Source of the DNA: Chloroflexota bacterium
GTDB lineage: Bacteria; Chloroflexota; Anaerolineae; Aggregatilineales; UBA3940
Direction: 5' to 3'
DNA length: 9,487 nt
NCBI GenBank assembly: GCA_010092775.1
Contig: JAADYZ010000559.1
Coordinates: 1 to 9,487 of the forward strand
Shown: positions 1-6,327 of the stretch, piece by piece
How positions within the stretch are numbered: position 1 is the first letter of the stretch
How the letters are laid out: the number at the start of each line of letters is the position of its first letter
Notes under the pieces: model-generated
Told to the model about the DNA's origin: nothing
What the model saw: only the letters and a program-made list of their open reading frames with translations
Database searches by the model: none
Position numbers and translations under genes: made by a program

Positions 1-1047
1 AAGAGACAGGGTTTCGCCAAATGCGTTGGGGTTGGTGCTTTGAATATCCAAGGCGCCGATGATGCGACTTTCCACACGCAGCGGCAGCGCTAACTCGGAG
101 CGGGTGAGGGGCAGCAGCTCGTTGCGGCGATGCAGCACGTCGGTGTCGCTGTCGCGGGTGATGACGGGTGTGCCGCGCTCGGTAACTTGCCCGATGACAG
201 AGCGTGAGCCGACCGGCATCTGGTGACGCTGCTCCAGAAGCTGCTTGCCGGCGGGGCCGGTGCTAGCCCGTAAGACGGCTGTTGTGCCCTTCTCATCAAC
301 GAGGAAGACCTGGGCATGATAAAAGTCGAGGTTATCAATGATCAGATTGACCACACGGCGCAGCAAGGTATCCAGATCGCGCGTGCCGGTAATGGCGCGG
401 GCCACTTCAGCGGTAGCCAGGATCCGCTGGGTGCGCTGGTCGATCTCGTTTTCCAACTCTTCGCCGTAGCGGGTGATGTCACGCGCTTGCTGTTGGATCG
501 TGCTGCGGTCTTGCTCCTGGATGGTAGCCAGGACAATCGACAGGGCAGAGACCAGCAAGGTGACCAGCAGCGCGCCACCGACGTCGCTGAGGGCCAGCCA
601 GGGCGTTAACACGGCCAAACCCAGCAGCCCGATCAGCACCACGGCTGACAGATAAATGGTGATGCGGGTCGATGCGACGATCGTAGAGGCCAGGATGGGC
701 AGCAGTAAGATGAAGATGGTCTGGGCGGTTGCGGCTGCGTCTTGGGTCAGGATGAGAAAGGCAAAGTTGACCAGGACCACGCCGAAGGTGAGGATCAACG
801 CGCCGACTTGTGGGTTGGCTGTGCGACTGAAGATATAGGCGACCAGCAGCAAGACAGGGGTGGCCGCCGTATTGAGGCGAACGCCGCCCGTGTTGATCAG
901 TTCCCATAACAACAGAGCCAGGCTGAGCAGCAGCAGCAAGATCGAAAGCCCTGCCAACACCCGCCCCTGGCGACGGACATGCACCGTCTGGATGCTCTGG
1001 TGCGGATCGGTTAATGATTGCCAAAGTGTGCGACGTGTCGTCGACAT
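1..1047 (-). CDS. Six-helix membrane GAF sensor protein (C-terminus outside the window)
   Basis: The frame is open from an ATG at 1047-1045 to the window edge, giving the first 349 residues. An AAGGG ribosome site (1055-1059) lies 7 bases before the ATG and fixes the start. The N-terminus has about six hydrophobic segments (roughly residues 28-48, 62-75, 80-101, 107-124, 128-148, 155-175). A charged, probably coiled-coil linker follows (176-210), then a GAF domain from about 213. The GAF part shows the usual late signature: a glycine/serine stretch with SVIGQV (283-288), a TPVITRD strand (293-299), then SELALPLRVESRIIGALDIQS (317-337, described by its ends SEL and IQS). GAF domains bind small ligands or serve as dimeric sensor modules. 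Related proteins often continue with more GAF domains, a histidine kinase or a cyclase; which one applies here cannot be seen. It lies 64 bases after the 989-residue GAF protein and shares its layout, so the two look like tandem paralogues. Confidence 0.88.
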   Translation of the reverse strand, partial: MSTTRRTLWQSLTDPHQSIQTVHVRRQGRVLAGLSILLLLLSLALLLWELINTGGVRLNTAATPVLLLVAYIFSRTANPQVGALILTFGVVLVNFAFLILTQDAAATAQTIFILLLPILASTIVASTRITIYLSAVVLIGLLGLAVLTPWLALSDVGGALLVTLLVSALSIVLATIQEQDRSTIQQQARDITRYGEELENEIDQRTQRILATAEVARAITGTRDLDTLLRRVVNLIIDNLDFYHAQVFLVDEKGTTAVLRASTGPAGKQLLEQRHQMPVGSRSVIGQVTERGTPVITRDSDTDVLHRRNELLPLTRSELALPLRVESRIIGALDIQSTNPNAFGETLSL

Positions 1048-1054
1048 AGTGCTA

Positions 1055-1092
1055 CCCTTGCCTAATCAGTCTTGATGCACCTTATTGTAGCA
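1055..1092 (-). promoter_or_regulatory. Possible extended -10 promoter and ribosome site for the partial GAF gene
   Basis: In the 64-base gap, the minus strand reads TGCTACAAT (1092-1084), an extended -10 pattern (TG, one base, TACAAT) without a convincing -35 box. Transcription would start near 1077, leaving a leader of about 30 bases that includes the AAGGG ribosome site at 1059-1055. This suggests the downstream GAF gene may have its own promoter in addition to any read-through. It rests on consensus matching only, by analogy to sigma-70-type promoters. Confidence 0.3.
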
Positions 1093-1111
1093 TTCCCCTG
1101 GCGTCTCGGCT

Positions 1112-4081
1112 TTATTGGTCGCCGTTGCTGTCAGATGAGGTGAGTTTAACGGTAATGTCATAGTCTGCTAGCAGGTCTGCCAGAGACCGCACCGTAATCT
1201 CCATCACCTCGTCAACGCTGTTGGTGCGCTGCAAATCCGCCGTAATGCGGCTGACCTTCTGCTCGCGAGAGGCCAGGCGACGTGTACCCTCAAACAAGCT
1301 CAGGTTTTCGATCGCCAGGTTCACCTGGTGCGCCACACTGCGGATCAACTCACGCTCATGGCTGCTCACCAGGCCCGCTGTAAAGCGCTCTGCATCCAGC
1401 AGGTCCTCCTGGGTGACGGTACGACCCAAGGTTTCGGATAAGCCAGTCGCCGCGACTTCTAGCAGCGTCTCCACGTCGTTGACCGAACGAATGCGCTCAA
1501 CGATGGAACGCAGTGCGCCTTCGTAGCTGGCGATGAGCTGCGACCGCTGGAGCAAAAGCTGCGAGTCAACCGCCAGCGCCGCTTGATCGCTGACACTGCG
1601 GCACATGCGCAGTTGATCGGTGTTGAAACTCTGCCCCTGCTTACCCTCGACCAGGACAGCGCCCAGCCAGGTATTGCCCGTCGCCAGCGGGATCATCATC
1701 AGGGATTGCACCTGCTGTTCGTCGTAAGTGAGCCGCACCGTTTCATCCAGACGCGGATCGTTCTGGACGTTATTGAACAGCATGTTGGACCGTGACTGCG
1801 GGAATTGCGACAGGACGGGCGCTTCGGACAATGGATAGCGCAGGCTCCCCGTATCGGTGCTGGTGTGGTCGTCCTCATGAATGGCGACCAATTCAACATA
1901 TTGGATTTCACCACGCGGATCTGGCCCAGCCAGGAACAGCAAGATACGATCCGAACCGCTCAGCAGTTGAATCTCCTGGAGTACAGTATCGTAGACTTCA
2001 GCCAGGCTTTGGGCGGCATTCATCGCCATAGCCGTGCTGTACATGGTCTGCGTTTCTTCGAGCGACTGTTGAAGCTGATCAACCAGGCGGATGTTATCGA
2101 GGACAGGCGCGACCTGATTGGCCACCTGGGTGGTCAGGTTGAGGTTCTCAGCGCTGAAGGCATCTTGTTGCTCGGCGCCCAGGATCAAGCCGCCAAAGAC
2201 CTGACCACGCACCATCAAGGGGACAATCATCAAAGACTGGATGCCGGCATCGGTCCACAAGGTAGCCAGGGGCTGCTCTGCTGTGCTGACCACGTTGACT
2301 TGCTTTCCCTGGCGGATCGCTGAGTCGAGCCACATTTCCTTGAGAGAGGCGCGCTCGGGCAGCGGGCTACCGCTGAAGGTGGTCAGCACCACCGACTGTT
2401 TCCCGCCATCGCGTGTGGCGACACTCATATGCGTGAAGCTCACCTGGTTGCTCAACTGCTCGCGCAACAGGTTACCGAGCATCTCCATGTCCAGCGTGTC
2501 AGACACACCATAGGCCAGCTCGCTGACCAGTCCGAGGCGCTGGCTCTGCATCGTGACGTTCGATTCCAGCTTGATATTGTCTAATGTCAAGGCGACAGCG
2601 TTGGCGATAGTCGCCAGGGTGTTCGTCTCCTGCGCGCTGAACTTGCGTGCCAGGCGATTGCCCAGCAAGACGTAGCCAATCGTGGTGTCTCGGCTGATCA
2701 GGGCGAAGGCGGCCAGGCTGCGTGCCTTCAGTTGGACCGCGTAGTTTTCCAGGGCGTGATATTGCCCTGTGGTGGCATCAATATCGGGGATCATCAGCGA
2801 GCCATCACGTACCAAGTCGATCAGTAGGGCGGGTGGTGGCGGGTTGACTTCAGCTCCTTCACGATCCCAAGTGAGGGTTTCTTCATCGGTCAAACTACCC
2901 TGATCATCGCGATCAATGCGCATCAGGACGATCACATCGAAATCGGCCACTAAGTGATCGCTCAGAATGTCTAAGATGGCCTGGGTTTCCTGAGCCTGCC
3001 CGATCCGCTGGAGGACATCAAAAATGGGGCCTGCGGCTTGGGCACGTGCCTGTTGTAACGGATCGGCGGCGTTGGTTTTCAAAGTCAAGCCGATCTGATT
3101 GGCCAGGGTTTGCAGCAAGGGGAGGTAGGCTTCAATGTCCTCTTTGGCCTCGATTTGCATGACGCCGACGGCTTCTTGGCCGCTGACCAGGGGCAGGACA
3201 GCCTGAATGAGATTGCGCTCAAGTTTCTCTGTCTTGGAGCGCGTCATGTAAAGAACATCCTCATAGATGCCGCTGCCAGCAATCGGGATGCGCGCTCGCT
3301 GCTGCTTGACGACTTCACTCTCGCCGGAGACGGCACGCAGCTCTAGATCATCTCCGCTGCCATCCACGACGTAAATGGTTACGACTTCGCCCTCGAACTC
3401 TCTGCGGATCTGAGTGGCGACTTGATCGAGCATGTCGATCACTTTGGTAGCTGAGGTAATTGTGTCGTTGATGCGAATAATGGCTTCCAGGTTGCGGGAG
3501 CGTTCTTCAACCTGACGGGTCGCCCGGCTCAGTTCTCGTGACAGCACCGAGAGGGTGCCACCTGCGAGGATGACAAACACGATTGATGCGCCGCTGATCT
3601 GGATTAGCTCGCTGGGATCGTCTGGCGTAATCATTGTCATGCCGAGCAGTTGCAGCAATCCCAGAAGCAGGATGGCGACCGCTTGCACACCCGTGAGGAT
3701 GAGCAGTTCAGGGCCGCTGAGGAAAAGCGCACCCAAAGCAATCAGCAGCACCACACCAACGATGGCCGGGCTGTCGACGCCCGTCATGATGCCAATGGTC
3801 ATGCCGATGGTTAGGTAGCCAAGAATGAGCAGCCAGGCGGCGCTGTCAATGTTGCCACGCGTCAGGGCGGAGCCGGTCACAATCAAGAAGACCAGGCCAA
3901 TCGCAGCACCGATGCCTGCCGCTAGGAACTGGTTAGGGCTGCCACTGATGAGCACAGCCAGCATAAATGGAATGAGCAAGATTGGGACGAGGGTGGCCAT
4001 TACAACGCCAATAGCCCTGGCGCGCCGCAGCGACTCGCCATCATACATGGACTCCAGACGGTCTGTAAATCCCCTCAACAT
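1112..4081 (-). CDS. Six-helix membrane protein with four GAF domains and a degenerate tail, no output domain
   Basis: The product has 989 residues. About six hydrophobic segments occupy residues 24-180 (approximately 24-46, 51-71, 83-103, 106-123, 126-148, 163-180). A charged linker (181-200) follows. Four GAF-like units run at about 200-336, 351-503, 516-665 and 676-842; each begins with an amphipathic helix and ends with a small-residue helix such as LANQIGLTL, IANAVALTLDN, VANQVAPVLDN and SDQAALAVDS. Units 3 and 4 have the clearest late strands (SLMIVPLMVRGQVFGGLIL and SLMMIPLATGNTWLGAVLV). Residues 849-933 look like a fifth GAF that has lost its central sheet, and 939-980 resemble only the opening helix and first strand of a sixth. 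No histidine kinase, cyclase, phosphatase or methyl-acceptor region is visible, so it is probably a scaffold or sensor that signals through partners. The ATG at 4081 has a weak upstream AGGGA. Two receiver genes lie immediately upstream. Confidence 0.88.
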   Translation of the reverse strand: MLRGFTDRLESMYDGESLRRARAIGVVMATLVPILLIPFMLAVLISGSPNQFLAAGIGAAIGLVFLIVTGSALTRGNIDSAAWLLILGYLTIGMTIGIMTGVDSPAIVGVVLLIALGALFLSGPELLILTGVQAVAILLLGLLQLLGMTMITPDDPSELIQISGASIVFVILAGGTLSVLSRELSRATRQVEERSRNLEAIIRINDTITSATKVIDMLDQVATQIRREFEGEVVTIYVVDGSGDDLELRAVSGESEVVKQQRARIPIAGSGIYEDVLYMTRSKTEKLERNLIQAVLPLVSGQEAVGVMQIEAKEDIEAYLPLLQTLANQIGLTLKTNAADPLQQARAQAAGPIFDVLQRIGQAQETQAILDILSDHLVADFDVIVLMRIDRDDQGSLTDEETLTWDREGAEVNPPPPALLIDLVRDGSLMIPDIDATTGQYHALENYAVQLKARSLAAFALISRDTTIGYVLLGNRLARKFSAQETNTLATIANAVALTLDNIKLESNVTMQSQRLGLVSELAYGVSDTLDMEMLGNLLREQLSNQVSFTHMSVATRDGGKQSVVLTTFSGSPLPERASLKEMWLDSAIRQGKQVNVVSTAEQPLATLWTDAGIQSLMIVPLMVRGQVFGGLILGAEQQDAFSAENLNLTTQVANQVAPVLDNIRLVDQLQQSLEETQTMYSTAMAMNAAQSLAEVYDTVLQEIQLLSGSDRILLFLAGPDPRGEIQYVELVAIHEDDHTSTDTGSLRYPLSEAPVLSQFPQSRSNMLFNNVQNDPRLDETVRLTYDEQQVQSLMMIPLATGNTWLGAVLVEGKQGQSFNTDQLRMCRSVSDQAALAVDSQLLLQRSQLIASYEGALRSIVERIRSVNDVETLLEVAATGLSETLGRTVTQEDLLDAERFTAGLVSSHERELIRSVAHQVNLAIENLSLFEGTRRLASREQKVSRITADLQRTNSVDEVMEITVRSLADLLADYDITVKLTSSDSNGDQ

Positions 4082-4126
4082 CGTCGCTTTTGTCCCTGCT
4101 AGTTCGTCATGATGCGCGGTTAGTGC

Positions 4127-4146
4127 ATCGGCCTGTGATTGCCGAT
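4127..4146. repeat. Short inverted repeat between receiver and multi-GAF genes
   Basis: ATCGGC (4127-4132) and GCCGAT (4141-4146) form a perfect 6-base dyad with an 8-base loop in the 91-base gap. On the minus strand it follows the receiver stop but no T-run comes after it, so it is not a typical intrinsic terminator. It could be a weak attenuator, an RNA-stability hairpin or chance. Confidence 0.35.
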
Positions 4147-4172
4147 CTTAGGCAGCCCAACATTTTGGATCG

Positions 4173-4871
4173 TTATTGATTGGCGACCCATACCTGCTCG
4201 CCAGAGAGGACCTTGCGGATCTGCTCTGGGAACATATCCGGATCGAGTGGTTTTGCCAGGAAGCCGTCAAAGCCCGCCTTTTGCGCCTTGACCATCTGAT
4301 CCTGCGTGCCCTCTGCCGTCACTGCGACGACCAACGTATCTTTGAGGCGTGGGTTCTCGCGGACTTTTTCCAGCGCCTGGAAGCCGTCTTCATAGGGCAG
4401 GCGGATGTCCATCAAGATCAGATCGATACGGGGCAGGGTGTCGGCGAATTCGACGACCTGCCAACCAGAGGTCTTCCACTCACAGCGCTGTACACCCATG
4501 TAGGCCAGCATACGCGCAATCAACACGAAGTTGGGTACGTTATCTTCAACCACCAAGACATGAGCCTCAGCCGGGTCGATTACGGCGCGACCTTTCTTGC
4601 CGTCTTCACCCTCTGCCGGTTTGGCCTCAGCGGCTGGTTTTTCAGCAGCCGGTTTGTGGTCTGATTTCTTCTCGTCTGCTTTCTTTTCTTCTGCTGGTTT
4701 TTCAGCAGTCGGGGCGGCGGGCTGGTCGTCTTTCTTGCCGTCGTCGCCCTCCGGTTTTTTGCCAGCTTTGGTGCCCTTCAGCAAGTCGGCCTTCGGAGCG
4801 GACTCAGCGCTCGCTGGTGCACCTTCAGGTTTCTTGGTCTCGTCCTGGTTAGCGGTGTCTTTTTTTTCCAC
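4173..4871 (-). CDS. Response regulator receiver protein with a charged Lys/Ala/Pro/Glu N-terminal tail
   Basis: The product has 232 residues. Residues 1-100 are low complexity, rich in Lys, Glu, Ala and Pro, with repeats of the type EKPAAE, and are probably disordered. Residues 103-226 form one receiver (REC) domain with the full phosphotransfer set: acidic pair E109/D110 in VVEDN, acceptor D155 in LILMDIRLP, T185 in AVTAEG and K207 in LAKPLD. No DNA-binding or enzymatic output domain follows. Receivers of this kind accept phosphate on the aspartate and act by protein contact. The start is GTG (4871-4869), with AGGA about 9 bases upstream, because no ATG occurs before the receiver fold. Codons 2-4 form a run of eight A, a possible slippage site. 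The gene lies 79 bases after another receiver gene and 91 bases before the multi-GAF gene, suggesting a shared pathway. The tail could tether the receiver to a partner, to nucleic acid or to the cell surface; nothing in the sequence decides this. Confidence 0.92.
   Translation of the reverse strand: MEKKDTANQDETKKPEGAPASAESAPKADLLKGTKAGKKPEGDDGKKDDQPAAPTAEKPAEEKKADEKKSDHKPAAEKPAAEAKPAEGEDGKKGRAVIDPAEAHVLVVEDNVPNFVLIARMLAYMGVQRCEWKTSGWQVVEFADTLPRIDLILMDIRLPYEDGFQALEKVRENPRLKDTLVVAVTAEGTQDQMVKAQKAGFDGFLAKPLDPDMFPEQIRKVLSGEQVWVANQ
4633..4708. repeat. Internal direct repeat coding for the EKPA-type tail
   Basis: The 16-base sequence GCTGGTTTTTCAGCAG occurs at 4633-4648 and again, identical, at 4693-4708, exactly 60 bases (20 codons) apart, inside the low-complexity tail of the receiver. 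Each copy is also nearly self-complementary (CTG ends). The spacing keeps frame, so recombination between copies would lengthen or shorten the tail by 20 residues without breaking the gene. Confidence 0.7.
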
Positions 4872-4927
4872 GGTGACTCGTCCTGTGAATGGGATTTACG
4901 CTGAGTAGTTCGTTGCTGAAATCAACG

Positions 4928-4949
4928 CGAAGCGTGTGCGGCTGCTTCG
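4928..4949. repeat. Inverted repeat between the two receiver genes
   Basis: CGAAGC (4928-4933) and GCTTCG (4944-4949) form a perfect 6-base stem with a 10-base loop directly after the minus-strand stop of the upstream receiver. No T-run follows on the minus strand, so it is at best a weak or factor-dependent terminator or an RNA-processing hairpin. The rest of the 79-base gap holds the ribosome site of the next gene. Confidence 0.35.
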
Positions 4950-4950
4950 G

Positions 4951-5343
4951 TCATGATTGTGGCTTCTTTCGGCCTTTTTTGAGCCAGTCACGTAGTTGAT
5001 GTGGCAAGGTGTCTACGTCGATGGGTTTGGCAATATGCCCATCGCAGCCTGCTTTCAGGGCGCGCTCGGCATCCGTAGCCATCGCATTGGCAGTCAAGGC
5101 GAGGATGGGAATATCCTGAAACATCTCCAACTTACGCAGACGGGTGGTCACTTCGTAACCATCAATATCTGGCAAATTGATGTCCATCAGGACGAGGTCG
5201 GGCTTGACCTCCGGTGCCATCTTGAGGCCCTCTTCCCCGTTCTCAGCCGTGATCACCTCAAAGTCTTCCGCCATCAATACGACCTGAACAAGACGGCGGT
5301 TTTGAGGGTTGTCTTCAACGTAGAAAACCTTTTCACCTGCCAT
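4951..5343 (-). CDS. Free-standing CheY/DivK-like response regulator receiver
   Basis: The product has 130 residues, the usual size for a single-domain receiver. Phosphotransfer residues are all present: E10/D11 in YVEDNPQN, acceptor D54 in LVLMDINLP, T84 in LALTANAM and K106 in HIAKPID. The EDNPQNRRL opening and the DINLPDIDGYEV stretch are typical of DivK-like receivers that relay phosphate from hybrid kinases rather than binding DNA. There is no output domain; the C-terminus ends in a short basic stretch (KKGRKK). The ATG at 5343 is preceded by AAGG at a distance of about 9 bases. It is first in the minus-strand signalling run and sits next to the divergent intergenic region, so it is probably the leading gene of that unit. 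The cognate kinase is not seen in the window; it may be the protein cut off at position 1 or lie elsewhere. Confidence 0.94.
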   Translation of the reverse strand: MAGEKVFYVEDNPQNRRLVQVVLMAEDFEVITAENGEEGLKMAPEVKPDLVLMDINLPDIDGYEVTTRLRKLEMFQDIPILALTANAMATDAERALKAGCDGHIAKPIDVDTLPHQLRDWLKKGRKKPQS

Positions 5344-5386
5344 AGTGATGTGCCTTGTGGACCTGTAATTCTACACCTATGGCCCA

Positions 5387-5392
5387 ATTATA
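5387..5392 (-). promoter_or_regulatory. Candidate -10 box for the first receiver gene
   Basis: The minus strand carries a perfect TATAAT at 5392-5387. No good -35 hexamer is present at 16-18 bases; that position overlaps the G/C dyad at 5402-5419, which would fit an activator or repressor site. A start near 5380 would give a leader of about 37 bases before the ATG at 5343. Confidence 0.35.
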
Positions 5393-5401
5393 ACGTGCAT
5401 A

Positions 5402-5419
5402 GGGGGCAACGGCTCCCCC
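5402..5419. repeat. G/C-rich inverted repeat upstream of the receiver promoter
   Basis: GGGGG (5402-5406) and CCCCC (5415-5419) flank an 8-base centre. For the minus-strand TATAAT this dyad covers the -35 zone, so it could be an operator. It is short, and low-complexity G and C runs can arise by chance. Confidence 0.35.
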
Positions 5420-5471
5420 GATTTGGAATCTTCACTCATTATAGAGGTGAAAAGAGACGATCGCCAAATCG
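5419..5471. repeat. Nested inverted repeat (CGATTTGG / CCAAATCG)
   Basis: Perfect 8-base arms CGATTTGG (5419-5426) and CCAAATCG (5464-5471) enclose a second pair, TTCAC (5431-5435) and GTGAA (5447-5451), around an AT-rich centre (ATTATA). The two centres are offset by about 4 bases, so the whole is an imperfect dyad of 53 bases. It may be a paired regulator site or a transcript hairpin; there is no T-run for an intrinsic terminator on either strand. Confidence 0.45.
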
Positions 5472-5522
5472 AAGCGGAGGTGGCCAGCTTAAATTCGGGT
5501 TAAATTCTGAAGCCTGCCAAGG

Positions 5523-5552
5523 TAGCCAAGCGGGAATCAAGCAGGGTACAAT
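5523..5552 (+). promoter_or_regulatory. Candidate promoter for the plus-strand hydrolase run
   Basis: TAGCCA (5523-5528, four of six matches to TTGACA) and TACAAT (5547-5552, five of six to TATAAT) are separated by 18 bases. Transcription would begin near 5559 and leave a leader of about 69 bases before the ATG at 5628. This is a consensus match only. Confidence 0.3.
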
Positions 5553-5616
5553 GCGAGGGTGGTAGATAGCGCAAGGGGGTCATTCGATTCTCACAGTTTG
5601 ACCGTGTTCCCTGCGC

Positions 5617-5621
5617 AGGAG
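5617..5621 (+). promoter_or_regulatory. Ribosome binding site deciding the hydrolase start
   Basis: AGGAG lies 6 bases before the ATG at 5628. The frame is open to an earlier ATG at 5559, but that one would add 23 residues with no family similarity, has no comparable ribosome site, and would sit on the predicted transcription start. The downstream ATG is therefore preferred. Confidence 0.7.
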
Positions 5622-5627
5622 CGAGCA

Positions 5628-6308
5628 ATGTCCACAATGCAAACCGAACATCACTATACGGATTCGAATGGGACGCTGCTCGGCTATTTACAGTATCTGC
5701 CCGCAGAGGCATCGGACGATAGCGCCCTGCCTCTTCTGCTGTTTCTGCACGGGGCGGGCCAACGCGGCGAAGCCCTTGAGTTGATCACAGAGCATGGCAT
5801 CCCTAAGATTGTCGCGGCTCCACCCATTGATCCCTTTCCATTTATTGCCATTTCGCCCCAATGCCCCAGCAATCGCTGGTGGTCACACTATTCGGCAGCA
5901 CTGGTCGCCTTATTTCGTCACGCCGTCGACAGCCTGCCGGTTGATCCACAGCGTGTCTACTTGACGGGGATCAGTATGGGCGGACAGGCCTGCTGGGATG
6001 TCGCTGCGACCGATCGGTTTGGCGATCAGTTGGCCGCCCTTGCGCCGATCAGCCCACTGCGACCCGGATTGCATGAGCCTGAGGTGGTTGCAGATGCCCT
6101 GGCAGATGTGCCGATCTGGCTGTTTCATGGTGACGCTGACCCCATCGTGCCGATTGAGGAGTCGCAGGTGATGGTGCGGGCGCTGCGGGCCGCTGGTGCC
6201 GACATTCAATTCACGGTCTATCCCGGTGTGGAGCATGATGCCTGGACGCAGACTTATGACAACCCGCATCTTTATGAGTGGTTTCTTGCGCACAGCAGGG
6301 CGCGCTAG
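5628..6308 (+). CDS. Alpha/beta hydrolase, predicted esterase/peptidase of the PHB-depolymerase-like type
   Basis: The product has 226 residues from the ATG at 5628. The hydrolase landmarks are in order: LLLFLHGAGQRG (37-47), where the HGAG supplies the oxyanion hole; an ISPQCP strand (75-80) followed by WW; nucleophile S116 in TGISMGGQ; acid D171 in HGDADPIVP; and base H203 in GVEHDAW. The PQCP/WW stretch and the VYLTGISMGG elbow resemble the compact esterases annotated as predicted peptidase or phospholipase/carboxylesterase (COG4099-like). There is no signal peptide, so it should act in the cytoplasm on small ester or peptide substrates; the substrate cannot be told. It is the first gene of the plus-strand run, 19 bases before an SGNH hydrolase, so the two esterase-like enzymes are probably co-transcribed. 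Confidence 0.92.
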   Translation: MSTMQTEHHYTDSNGTLLGYLQYLPAEASDDSALPLLLFLHGAGQRGEALELITEHGIPKIVAAPPIDPFPFIAISPQCPSNRWWSHYSAALVALFRHAVDSLPVDPQRVYLTGISMGGQACWDVAATDRFGDQLAALAPISPLRPGLHEPEVVADALADVPIWLFHGDADPIVPIEESQVMVRALRAAGADIQFTVYPGVEHDAWTQTYDNPHLYEWFLAHSRAR

Positions 6309-6327
6309 CGAGCAGAGGATTTGAGAT

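Larger units (their letters stand above)
5344..5627. other. Divergent intergenic region with candidate regulatory elements
   Basis: These 284 bases separate the minus-strand signalling genes from the plus-strand hydrolase run. I see no convincing gene here. It contains a perfect TATAAT for the minus strand, a weak promoter for the plus strand, a G/C-rich dyad (5402-5419), a nested dyad (5419-5471) and a direct repeat TTAAATTC at 5489-5496 and 5500-5507, 11 bases apart (one helical turn). The concentration of symmetric elements suggests a control region serving both directions, but the binding proteins are unknown. Confidence 0.6.

Noticed and set aside
479..1024. A 181-codon minus-strand frame overlapping the partial GAF gene
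   Set aside because: It lies in a different frame of the same strand; the GAF frame has helices, a domain and a ribosome site, whereas this one is Arg/His/Pro-rich without any motif.
1805..2323. A 172-codon plus-strand frame within the multi-GAF gene
   Set aside because: It is antisense to GAF units 3 and 4, whose sense translation is well conserved in pattern.
4928..4949. Intrinsic terminator between the two receiver genes
   Set aside because: The 6-base stem has a 10-base loop and no T-run on the minus strand after it, so it is listed only as an inverted repeat.
4996..5565. A 189-codon plus-strand frame across the first receiver gene
   Set aside because: It is the mirror of a complete receiver with all catalytic residues; no family features and no ribosome site are visible.
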